Positions 1-6,726 of a stretch of DNA of 27,145 bases are shown here, piece by piece. The stretch's first letter is position 1. Each line of letters starts with the position of its first letter. Source of the stretch: Pseudomonadota bacterium (GTDB lineage: Bacteria; Pseudomonadota; Alphaproteobacteria; Rhodospirillales; 2-02-FULL-58-16); assembly GCA_022567015.1 (NCBI GenBank), contig JADFHR010000004.1, positions 1 to 27,145 of the forward strand, read 5' to 3'. The notes beneath the pieces were generated by a model. It was not told the origin of the DNA. It did no database searches and saw only the letters and a list, made by a program, of their open reading frames with translations. A program made the position numbers and the translations under genes.

Positions 1-56
1 GTAACGCAGACCACATATGCTCTTAGGCAGAATGTGCGCCTGAAAGCTGTAGCCGA

Positions 57-578
57 ATGCTCCGCTATCTCGCAGTCAATCTCTTTGGCATTTCAACGTT
101 TAACCGGCATGCCGACTGTCTTATCGGTGCCGCAACGGTCATCGACGGCGATACGATTATCGTCGCTGGGGAGCGCGTGAGGCTGCACGGCATCGACGCA
201 CCGGAATTGGACCAAACATTCTGGTGGCGTGGCAAGAAGATAGCGTGTGGCATGATGGCTTTAGCCGCCCTCGAAGCCCTTACAGCCGGCGTTAATCTTC
301 GTTGCGAGCCCGTTGAGCGAGATTTGTATGGTCGCCTTGTCGCCAAATGTTTCTCCCCGAACGGAATCGATGTTAGCCGGAGATTGGTGTCGTCAGGTTG
401 GGCCCTGGCCTACCGAGAGTACTCGATGGATTACGTCCAGGCAGAGGAAGAGGCCCGAACGGCCAAGCGCGGGATGTGGAGGGGAACCTTCGCAAAGCCT
501 TGGGAGTGGCGCGCATCGCAACGCAGAGCACGTGCGCGCACTCGCCGAGCGAATATCAGCGAAACGATCGGAAGCTGA
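57..578 (+). CDS. Thermonuclease (SNase-like) family protein
   Basis: This 173-residue protein has the staphylococcal-nuclease OB-fold core. After about 25 N-terminal residues comes the family block VIDGDTI (about residues 28-34), then RVRLHGIDAPE with the Arg and acidic residues that bind calcium and phosphate in the family, then ERDLYGRLVAK, then SSGWALAYREY. Members hydrolyse phosphodiester bonds in DNA or RNA and are often exported, but the N-terminus here (MLRYLAVNLFGIS) is a poor signal peptide, so location is open. The C-terminus is Arg-rich and may be extra to the domain. No strong ribosome site precedes the ATG, so a different start upstream is possible. The family call is secure and the substrate is not. 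Confidence 0.85.
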   Translation: MLRYLAVNLFGISTFNRHADCLIGAATVIDGDTIIVAGERVRLHGIDAPELDQTFWWRGKKIACGMMALAALEALTAGVNLRCEPVERDLYGRLVAKCFSPNGIDVSRRLVSSGWALAYREYSMDYVQAEEEARTAKRGMWRGTFAKPWEWRASQRRARARTRRANISETIGS

Positions 579-681
579 TTGCGGAGATGAAGCTTCCAAG
601 TGAGACATTAGCAGGCTTTCGCGCGCTGGATGGCTACGCAGATGATCCAGTGCCCGGGTTTGTCCCATTCGGCCCGCCATT

Positions 682-755
682 CGCCTTCGCTGAAGCTTCG
701 GCGGAATGAAAATTCATCCGAAAGCGAATGCCACGCCGAAGCTTCAGCGAAGGCG
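682..755. repeat. REP-like inverted repeat, 22-bp perfect arms
   Basis: Positions 682-703 and 734-755 are perfect 22-bp reverse complements around a 30-bp spacer. Each arm contains GAAGCTTC. The spacer holds a smaller inverted repeat (ATGAA at 706-710, TTCAT at 713-717). The right arm runs straight into the start of the GIY-YIG gene, supplying an SD-like AAGGCGGG just before its likely GTG start. Arms of this type, translating as RRSFSEGG, often precede small GIY-YIG proteins in proteobacterial genomes; that association is from memory of the family. Confidence 0.8.
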
Positions 756-763
756 GGCCTCAC

Positions 764-1003
764 GTGCATTATGTCTATGTCCTTCAGAGCGAAGTCGATC
801 CGAATCGCTTCTATGTTGGCGCCACAACTGACCCAGAGCGGCGCCTGCACGAACACAATTCCGGCAAATCCATTCACACGAACAAACATAAGCCTTGGAC
901 CGTCTCAGTTTGCCTTGGATTTTCGGATCGCGCCAAAGCGCTTCGTTTCGAGCGATATCTCAAATCTGGTTCGGGCCGGGCATTCGCTAAAAAACGCTTC
1001 TGA
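764..1003 (+). CDS. Small GIY-YIG domain endonuclease-like protein
   Basis: The protein (79 residues from GTG 764) is a single GIY-YIG domain of the short UPF0213/UvrC-N type. Visible motifs are VYVLQS (the GIY strand), RFYVGAT (the YIG strand), the Arg and His of ERRLHEHNSG, and the metal-binding Glu of RFERYLKSGSG, followed by RAFAKKRF. All catalytic positions appear present. The reading frame extends to ATG 728, but the extra residues are just the translated arm of the upstream inverted repeat. GTG 764 is preferred because it gives the usual family start (MHYVYVLQS) and has AAGGCGGG six bases upstream. The biological role of this subfamily is not established. The gene seems to stand alone. 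Confidence 0.85.
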   Translation: MHYVYVLQSEVDPNRFYVGATTDPERRLHEHNSGKSIHTNKHKPWTVSVCLGFSDRAKALRFERYLKSGSGRAFAKKRF

Positions 1004-1392
1004 GCCACCAGAGACAGGTTCGCACCAGACTGCCTCCACCGCCTGCACGTCGCGCGCAAACCGGCCGTCTTCGCCTCCCCCCCCTCCCGGCGTCACGGCC
1101 CTCCCCGCGCCATGCGGGGCTTGCCGCCGCCGGCCGGCGGGCGTCAAGGGGCCTTCCGTGCGGGTGGCCGCGAGTCCGACCCCAGGGTCATGGGGCTCGG
1201 GGACGACCCCGACACCTTGGAACGCCCCGCCCGGATACCTGAAGACGCCGTGACAATGCCCTTGCCGGCACGATTTTTCGCAAGCGAACCGTCCGTCCTC
1301 GTGCACAGATGCAGACAGGTTATTCACCCAACTGTCCCGCAGAGCGGCGCGACGCTTCGCTCCAGCCTGAACCATCCGTTTTAGTCGGTGCA
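1004..1392. other. Convergent intergenic region with short hairpins
   Basis: No credible gene lies between the GIY-YIG stop and the stop of the minus-strand ligase gene. The stretch is GC-rich and rich in small inverted repeats: CCCCGC/GCGGGG near 1104-1119, a CCCC/GGGG cluster at about 1180-1210, and GACAGGTT/AACTGTC at about 1314-1336. Two loosely similar motif pairs (ACAGGTT near 1014 and 1315; ACCGKCCGTCYTCG near 1060 and 1288) suggest decayed repeats. No hairpin followed by a T-run is clear enough to call a terminator. Confidence 0.4.
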
Positions 1393-2637
1393 CTAGGCGG
1401 GACCGCGCGCGTCCTCGATCACCTTGCCGTCGTTGGCAAGGGAGCCCGGCGCGGCAAGCGTCACCCGGCCCTTCAGCTTGCACACCGCCTGCACGGTGGC
1501 GGCAATGGCGGCGGCAAGGGCATCGTCGCCGCCGTCGACCTCGCAGTGCAGGGTCATGACGTCCCTGCCGTCTTCCTGGTCGACGACGAGGCGGCCTTTC
1601 CCGATCTCCGGGTGGCGCTTCAGGACCTCGGCCACCTGCGAGGGGTGGACGAACATGCCCTTCACCTTGGTCGCCTGGTCGGCCCGGCCCATCCAGCCCT
1701 TGAGCCGCACGTTGGTGCGCCCGCAGGGGCTGAACCCGGCCAGCACCGCCGACAGATCCCCGGTGGCGAAGCGGATCAGGGGGTATTCCCGGCAAAACGT
1801 GGTGACCACCACTTCGCCCGCCTCGCCTTCGGAAACCGGGTCGCCGGTGCCGGGGCGGACGATCTCGACGATGATCCCCTCGTCCACGATCATGCCGTCC
1901 CTGGCCGCCGATTCATACGCGATGAGGCCGAGGTCGGCGGAGGCGTAACACTGCTGGACGCCGACGCCGAAGTCCTGGATCCCGGCGCGCAAGTGCGGCG
2001 GCAACGCCTCGCCGCTGACCAGGGCCTTGGTCAGGCTCGAACAATCCAGGCCCAGTTCGCGGGCCTTTTCCAGGATGATCCCGAGGAACGAGGGCGTCCC
2101 GGTGTACGCCTGCGGGCGCAGATCGGCGATGGTGCGCGCCTGCTGCTCGGTCTGCCCGGTGCCGCCGGGGATCACGGCGCAGCCGAGGGCGTGCGCCCCC
2201 GCCTCCAGCATCGAGCCGGCCGGGGTCAGGTGGTAGGAGAAGCAGTTGTGGACCAGATCGCCCTTGCGGAACCCCGCCGCGTAGAGCGCCCGTGCCGTGC
2301 GCCAGTAGTCGGGCCCTTTGCCCTCGGGATCATAGATCGGCCCCGGCGAAGAGAAGATGCGCCCCAGCGCGCCGGGCGCCACCGTCGCCAGCCCGCCAAA
2401 GGGCGGCTCCTTCTTCTGCAGGCCGGGGAGCTCCGACTTGCGGGTGACGGGCAGCCGCGCCAGCGCCGCCGGGCTGGTGACGTCGGCGGGGGACACATCG
2501 GCGAGAATCCTGGCGAAACCGGGCGCCCGCGCCTTGGCGTTCCCGATCTGGGCGGGGAGCGCCGCGAACAGCGCCGCCTCGCGCTCCGCCGGATCGCGGG
2601 TTTCCAGCTCGTCGTAGTAGTCGGTGTCTCGCGCCAT
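1393..2637 (-). CDS. Phenylacetate-CoA ligase-like AMP-binding enzyme
   Basis: This is a 414-residue member of the PaaK-like branch of the adenylate-forming (ANL) superfamily. Members activate a carboxylic acid as acyl-AMP and transfer it to CoA. PaaK-like signs are TGTPSFLGIILEKA, the hinge-side block RFATGDLSAV, KVKGMFVHPSQVAEVLKRHP (PaaK C-terminal domain) and a C-terminal DGKVIEDAR. The usual phosphate loop SSGTTG is replaced by SSPGPIYDPEG, which seems to be a subfamily trait but makes the reaction less certain. ATG 2637 is chosen; a GTG at 2658 would add seven residues, and neither start has a strong ribosome site. It follows the LivF-like gene by about 48 bases, so the three genes form one unit, probably importing and activating an aromatic or other organic acid. 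Confidence 0.8.
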   Translation of the reverse strand: MARDTDYYDELETRDPAEREAALFAALPAQIGNAKARAPGFARILADVSPADVTSPAALARLPVTRKSELPGLQKKEPPFGGLATVAPGALGRIFSSPGPIYDPEGKGPDYWRTARALYAAGFRKGDLVHNCFSYHLTPAGSMLEAGAHALGCAVIPGGTGQTEQQARTIADLRPQAYTGTPSFLGIILEKARELGLDCSSLTKALVSGEALPPHLRAGIQDFGVGVQQCYASADLGLIAYESAARDGMIVDEGIIVEIVRPGTGDPVSEGEAGEVVVTTFCREYPLIRFATGDLSAVLAGFSPCGRTNVRLKGWMGRADQATKVKGMFVHPSQVAEVLKRHPEIGKGRLVVDQEDGRDVMTLHCEVDGGDDALAAAIAATVQAVCKLKGRVTLAAPGSLANDGKVIEDARGPA

Positions 2638-2685
2638 GGCCGTCGGACACCCGTTCACATTGGCGTGCTCACACGCCTTGAACCG

Positions 2686-3501
2686 TTACACCAGCCACCG
2701 CTTGCGGCGCCGGTAGTGCTTGACGTTGCGGTAGCTCTTGCGGCCTCCCGTATCCAGGCCCAGATAGAACTCCTTGATGTCCTCGTTTTCGCGGAGGGTG
2801 GCGGCGGCCCCATCCATCACCACGCGGCCGTTCTCGAGCACGTAGCCGTACCTGGCGTAGCGCAGCGCCATGTTGGTGTTCTGCTCGGCGAGCAGAAAGC
2901 TCACCTTCTCTTTCTCGTTCAAGTCCTTGACGATGTCGAAGATCTCCTCGACCAGTTGCGGCGCCAGTCCCATGGAGGGCTCGTCGAGCAGGATCATCTT
3001 CGGTTTCGCCATGAGGGCGCGGCCAAGGGCCGTCATCTGCTGCTCGCCGCCCGAGGTGTAGCCGGCCTGGGCGTCGCGCCGCTCCTTGAGCCGCGGGAAG
3101 TAATGATAGACCATCTCCACGTCCCGCTTGACGGCGGCCTTGCCGTCCTTGCGCAGGTACGCGCCGGTGAGCAGGTTCTCCTCCACGGTCAGGTGCTCGA
3201 AGCACCGGCGGCCTTCCATCACCTGCACGACCCCGCGCTTCACCAGCTCCGACGGCGTCAGGCTGTCCACCCGTTCGCCCATGTACTCGATGGAGCCCTT
3301 GGTGACGTTGCCGCGCTCGGCGCCCAGCAGGTTGGAAATGGCTTTCAGGGTGGTCGTCTTGCCGGCGCCGTTGGCCCCGAGGAGGGCGACGATGCCCCCC
3401 TCGGGAACCTCCAGCGATACCCCTTTCAACACCAGGATGACGTGATCGTAGATCACCTCGATGTTGTTGACGGTAAGAAGGGGCGCTCCGTTGCCGGTCA
3501 C
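2686..3501 (-). CDS. livF: Branched-chain amino acid-type ABC transporter ATPase (LivF-like)
   Basis: This 271-residue ABC ATPase has Walker A GANGAGKT (about residues 42-49), signature TSGGEQQ (149-155), Walker B MILLDEP (169-175) and the LivF-type switch region LLAEQNTNMAL. It would power a Liv/HAAT-family importer at the inner membrane. It is longer than typical LivF (about 235 residues), with a basic tail ending RRRKRWLV. The start is GTG 3501, preceded by GGAAAG eight bases away; longer readings run into non-conserved sequence. It lies 38 bases behind the binding-protein gene. The other ATPase (LivG) and both permeases (LivH, LivM) are absent from the window, so a complete transporter would need subunits encoded elsewhere. 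Confidence 0.9.
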   Translation of the reverse strand: MTGNGAPLLTVNNIEVIYDHVILVLKGVSLEVPEGGIVALLGANGAGKTTTLKAISNLLGAERGNVTKGSIEYMGERVDSLTPSELVKRGVVQVMEGRRCFEHLTVEENLLTGAYLRKDGKAAVKRDVEMVYHYFPRLKERRDAQAGYTSGGEQQMTALGRALMAKPKMILLDEPSMGLAPQLVEEIFDIVKDLNEKEKVSFLLAEQNTNMALRYARYGYVLENGRVVMDGAAATLRENEDIKEFYLGLDTGGRKSYRNVKHYRRRKRWLV

Positions 3502-3539
3502 GTCAGCGTCTTTCCGTCCGTTCGACCGGGCGGCGCCGT

Positions 3540-4856
3540 TCAGCAGGCACGCGGCGTGATGTTCTGCTCCTTGGCGTAAGCGGCCGCGGCCTTTTCGATC
3601 ATCGGCCGCACCACTTCGCGCATGGGCTTGATCCAGTCGCTGATGAACGACCACTTCTTGCCGTCCCACTGCTGGATGCGCAGGGGCCCCATGGTCTCGT
3701 GGTCGGCGCACGACACCTTGACCGGCTTGGTGAAGCCTTCCATGCCGAGCTCTTTCAGGCGCGCCTCGGTGATGTCCAGGTTCTCCAGACCCCAGCGCAC
3801 CTGCTCGCCGGTCATGGGCTTGTTGCCGAACTTGCCCATGGCGGTGCGGATGGCCTCGATGCCGAACATGGCGTTGACCAGGGTACGGTTATACAGCACC
3901 TCGCCGATGTTGTTCTCCTTGGCTTTGGCCAGATCGCCGCCGTAGACGTACTTGATGATGTCATCATGCACCTTGAAGCCGGTGCCGGCGGCATGGAAGG
4001 CGGTGGACGTGTAGCCGATGGCCCCGTCGCCGGCCGGAATCACGTCGGCGTCGGTGCCCGACCACCAGTTGCCGACGAAGCGGTCCATCGGGTAATTGAT
4101 CGCCGCGGCTTCCTTGATGGCCACAGAGTTCATGACGCCCCATCCCGACATGAAGATCCATTTGGGCTTGAGCCGGCGGATCTGCAGCCACGTCGCCTTC
4201 TGTTCCTGGCCCGGGTGGTCGACGGCCAGCAGGGTCAGCTTGAAGCCGTACTTCTTGGCCAGGACCTTGAGGGTCGGGTTGGCCTCCTTGCCGTAGGCGC
4301 TGTTGTGGTAGACGTGGGCGATCTTGACGCCCTGGAGTTTGTCCCACCCGCCTTCCTTCCGGCTCACGTACTTGATGAAGGCCGAGGCCTGGCTCCAGTA
4401 CGTGGTCGGGAAGTTGAAGATCCACTTGAAGACGCGGCCGTCGGCGGCGGCGGTGCGCCCGTAGCCCATGGACAGGATCGGAATCTTGTCTACCGGCGCC
4501 TTGGGGATTAGCTGATACGTGATGCCGGTGCTGAACGGGTTGACCAGGGAAGCCCCGGTCGAGCCCTTGTTCTTCAGCTTCTCGTAGCACTCGACGCCCA
4601 GCTTGGTGTTGTACTTGGTTTCGCACTCCTCGAAGGTGACCGTGACGCCGTTGATGCCGCCATCGCGCTTGTTGACCAGGGTGTAATAGTCACGGAACCC
4701 GTTGGCCACCGGGATGCCGCTCGGCGCGTACGGTCCGGTGCGGTAGACGAGCATGGGAATGAACTGCTCGGCCGCCGCCGCCACCTTGGCCGCGAACACG
4801 CCGGTCACACCGACGGCGACGGCGAGGGTGGCCAGAATCAAATGTCGGAATTTCAT
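3540..4856 (-). CDS. ABC transporter substrate-binding protein (Liv/HAAT family)
   Basis: This 438-residue periplasmic type I binding protein (Peripla_BP_6 type) has a clear Sec signal: MKFRHLILATLAVAVG, cleaved near residue 28 after a run of Ala. Mature features include the ligand-domain opening QFIPMLVYRTGPYAP, PILSMGYGRTAAADGRVFKW, AHVYHNSAYGKE and a lobe II region with RFVGNWWSGTDADV. The start is fixed by GGGAGGAG just before ATG 4856. The family carries branched-chain amino acids, amides, urea or aromatic acids. The adjacent PaaK-like ligase makes an aromatic or other organic acid a reasonable guess, but no residue proves the ligand. It is the first gene of the unit and has its own candidate promoter upstream. 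Confidence 0.9.
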   Translation of the reverse strand: MKFRHLILATLAVAVGVTGVFAAKVAAAAEQFIPMLVYRTGPYAPSGIPVANGFRDYYTLVNKRDGGINGVTVTFEECETKYNTKLGVECYEKLKNKGSTGASLVNPFSTGITYQLIPKAPVDKIPILSMGYGRTAAADGRVFKWIFNFPTTYWSQASAFIKYVSRKEGGWDKLQGVKIAHVYHNSAYGKEANPTLKVLAKKYGFKLTLLAVDHPGQEQKATWLQIRRLKPKWIFMSGWGVMNSVAIKEAAAINYPMDRFVGNWWSGTDADVIPAGDGAIGYTSTAFHAAGTGFKVHDDIIKYVYGGDLAKAKENNIGEVLYNRTLVNAMFGIEAIRTAMGKFGNKPMTGEQVRWGLENLDITEARLKELGMEGFTKPVKVSCADHETMGPLRIQQWDGKKWSFISDWIKPMREVVRPMIEKAAAAYAKEQNITPRAC

Positions 4857-4908
4857 CGTTCTCCTCCCTTTGATGAAACGTCCATTGGTTGGCTTCTTCG
4901 CGTTGGTG

Positions 4909-4937
4909 ACTGTAACACGCGGGCCCCCATCGGCCAA
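4909..4937 (-). promoter_or_regulatory. Candidate sigma-70-type promoter of the binding-protein operon
   Basis: On the minus strand TTGGCC (positions 4937-4932) and TACAGT (4914-4909) are separated by exactly 17 bases. Each matches the -35/-10 consensus at four of six positions. It lies about 50 bases before the ATG of the binding-protein gene and about 21 bases inside the end of repeat element 1, so the element sits immediately upstream of the promoter. Confidence 0.4.
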
Positions 4938-4958
4938 CGCGCTTTCGAAAAACCCCTC

Positions 4959-5209
4959 ATACCAAGGGGCGCTGATCATGACCCATAGAGATCGCGTAGG
5001 CGGCTCGTCGGGCAGGAGGAAAGTTTCAGGCGATGCGGCGCATCGTCAAAACTTTTCGACGCCCTCCGACGGGCCGCAACGGCGGCTTACCAAGGCTTTC
5101 GGACGGCGTCGCGCACGCTTCGCGATGCCCCGCATCGCCACAGCGCACGCTCCTAGCCGAAAACCTTGGTAAGCCGGCTCGTCGGGTCATGATCAGCGCC
5201 CCTTGGTAT
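4959..5209. repeat. Repeat element 1: MITE-like, 26-bp perfect terminal inverted repeats
   Basis: The 251-bp element has perfect 26-bp terminal inverted repeats (4959-4984 and 5184-5209) with a TA dinucleotide one base in from each outer edge. Inside, read on the minus strand, come domain A (arms 5157-5175 and 5084-5102, 18 of 19 paired) and domain B (hairpin 5019-5057, GAAAGTTT pairing with AAACTTTTC around a GCGATGC/GCATCG stem). The core of domain A contains GGCTAGGAGCG and the stem GCGATGC/GCATCGC (5122-5138). The 12-mer CGGCTCGTCGGG occurs at 5001 and again at 5175. There is no transposase reading frame. The element starts 12 bases behind the aldo/keto reductase stop codon. Confidence 0.85.
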
Positions 5210-5221
5210 AAGCGGGCCCGG

Positions 5222-6157
5222 TCACAGGCTCTCGGCGTAACGGATCATGCGCTGGCGCGTCTCGGGATCGGGCAGACGGCCATGGGCCGCGCCCATGTTC
5301 TCGCGCATGTGGTCCACCCGCGAGGTCGCGGGGATGGCGCAGGTGACGGCGGGGTGGGAGACGATGAACTTGAGGAAGAACTGAGCCCAGTTCGCGCAGT
5401 CGAACGCACCGGCCCAGTCGGGGAGCGGCCGGCGTTCGAAAAGATCGAACAGCGCGCCCCGCCGGAAGGGCCGGTTGATGATCACCGCCAGACCGCGTTC
5501 GGCGGCCAGCGGCAAGAGTCGCCCTTCGGCCTCCCGGTCCAGGATGTTGTAGGTGAACTGGACGAAATCGATGGGTTGCCCGGCCATCACACCCTCGATT
5601 TCGTCATGCCTGCGGCCGTGGGAGGTGGTCACGCCTATGTAGCGCACCCGGCCTTGCGCTTTCCACTCCAGGAGTGTTTCCAGGTGCGCCTCCCATGCCA
5701 GCAGATTGTGGATCTGCAGGAGGTCGAATCGATCCTCTCCCCACAGTTTTTCCGATGTCTTCATCTGCCGGATGCCGTGCCATTGAAACGGCGTCCACAC
5801 CTTGGTCGCGGAAAACAGCGGGCCCTTGCCGGCGATGCGCGCCAGGCAATAGCCGATGACCTCTTCGGAGAAGCCGTACATGGGCGACGAGTCGATGACG
5901 CCGCCGCCGCCTTCGAAGAACGCCCGCAGCACCTTGACCCGCTCGTCGCGTAAGAATTTGTCGTTACCCACGTTGAAGGTGATCCACGACCCCATGCCGA
6001 TCACCGGCAAGCGTTCACCGGTCGCCGGAAGGGCTTTCCCGAGCACGGTCCGGGACGTGGCGGAAGCCGGGCGGTGCCCGATAGGGGCGACCGCGCCGAA
6101 GGCGGCCATCGACGCGAGGAATGCGCGGCGGCTCGGTTGCCGCTTGTTTTGCTTCAT
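5222..6157 (-). CDS. Tat-exported aldo/keto reductase family protein
   Basis: This 311-residue protein begins with a twin-arginine signal (SRRAFLASMAAFGAVAP, about residues 9-25), so it should be exported folded to the periplasm. The mature part is an AKR TIM barrel: VIDSSPMYGFSEE holds the catalytic Asp and Tyr region, LFSATKVWTP the Lys strand, FDLLQIHN the His strand, and YIGVTTSHGR and FTYNILDREAEGRLLPLA are typical later strands. AKRs reduce carbonyl groups with NADPH; periplasmic members must bring in cofactor through Tat or use another redox partner. GGGGAA lies about ten bases before ATG 6157. The gene is flanked by repeat elements 1 and 2 and shows no clear operon partner. Its substrate is unknown. 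Confidence 0.88.
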   Translation of the reverse strand: MKQNKRQPSRRAFLASMAAFGAVAPIGHRPASATSRTVLGKALPATGERLPVIGMGSWITFNVGNDKFLRDERVKVLRAFFEGGGGVIDSSPMYGFSEEVIGYCLARIAGKGPLFSATKVWTPFQWHGIRQMKTSEKLWGEDRFDLLQIHNLLAWEAHLETLLEWKAQGRVRYIGVTTSHGRRHDEIEGVMAGQPIDFVQFTYNILDREAEGRLLPLAAERGLAVIINRPFRRGALFDLFERRPLPDWAGAFDCANWAQFFLKFIVSHPAVTCAIPATSRVDHMRENMGAAHGRLPDPETRQRMIRYAESL

Positions 6158-6400
6158 CTCGTGTTCCCCGACTCGTGCCGCCGAACCCGGGTTCGGTCGA
6201 TCCGGGGATGGGCCCTATCACAGCCGCGCGCTGGCCGACGGCGAAACCATGCGATCGCCGCCAAGGGTCCATCGCTTTACCGGCGTCACCATCGGGTACG
6301 CCGATCGGGCGGCATTTTTCCCCGCAGATTGACAGGTACCGGCACGGAATTGAACCGAGAACTCCGGATAACGGCGGCCGATGGGGACAGCGACCCGGCC
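6158..6400. other. Non-coding stretch upstream of the reductase gene
   Basis: No supported gene is seen. It holds a perfect 16-bp palindrome at 6181-6196 (CCGAACCCGGGTTCGG). It should also hold the promoter of the minus-strand reductase gene, but no convincing -35/-10 pair was found. Together with repeat element 2 it makes a 567-base gap between the reductase and the fumarase-like gene, where a fumarase beta subunit would normally be expected. Confidence 0.4.
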
Positions 6401-6726
6401 AGTACTCCCTTGCACGATTTCGCGCATCATACGACGGTCTTGCGAGGTTTCCGGCTAGGAGCGCGGCGCGTCGTGATGCTGGAGCATCACAAGCGGCGCG
6501 CGACGACGCCGGGGGCCGCGGGGGCGTCCCCCGCATACCGTAGCCGGGGGGACACCCCCCTTGGTCCCCCCGGAGGCCTCGCAAGACCGCCCTTCGGGTC
6601 GCGTTTCCCGCTCCCTCGGGGCGTCGGGAACGCTTGACGATGGGTCCCCATCGCCCGCGCGTCCCCTCCTGCCGAGGAAACGGGAAACGCGATCGTATGA
6701 TACGCGAAATCGTGCAAGTGAGTACT
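6401..6726. repeat. Repeat element 2: MITE-like, 33-bp terminal inverted repeats
   Basis: Terminal inverted repeats lie at 6401-6433 and 6694-6726 (31 of 33 positions match), each starting AGTACT and so containing a TA at the edge. Inside, on the plus strand, are domain A (arms 6435-6454 and 6570-6589, 18 of 20 paired) and domain B (arms 6601-6619 and 6672-6690, 17 of 19 paired). Domain A contains GGCTAGGAGCG and the small stem GTGATGC/GCATCAC (6473-6490). There is no transposase reading frame. The outer edge touches the fumarase-like gene: the TA follows its TAG stop codon directly. Confidence 0.85.

Noticed and set aside
905..1795. Minus-strand open frame covering the 1004-1392 gap
   Set aside because: It overlaps the ligase gene in another frame, shows no recognisable domain and crosses the GIY-YIG gene in antisense.
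1309..3579. Plus-strand open frame of 756 codons
   Set aside because: It is antisense to the clearly recognised ligase and LivF-like genes and has no domain of its own; such long antisense frames are common in GC-rich DNA.
6181..6196. Perfect 16-bp palindrome CCGAACCCGGGTTCGG as a terminator
   Set aside because: There is no loop and no following T-run on either strand, so a terminator call is not supported; it may be an operator, but nothing identifies one.
6336..6360. tRNA 3'-end-like sequence on the minus strand (GGTTCAATTCC)
   Set aside because: It has a T-loop look, but the T stem has a mismatch, there is no matching 5' acceptor half or anticodon arm upstream, and no CCA. An integrase att remnant is possible, but there is no integrase.
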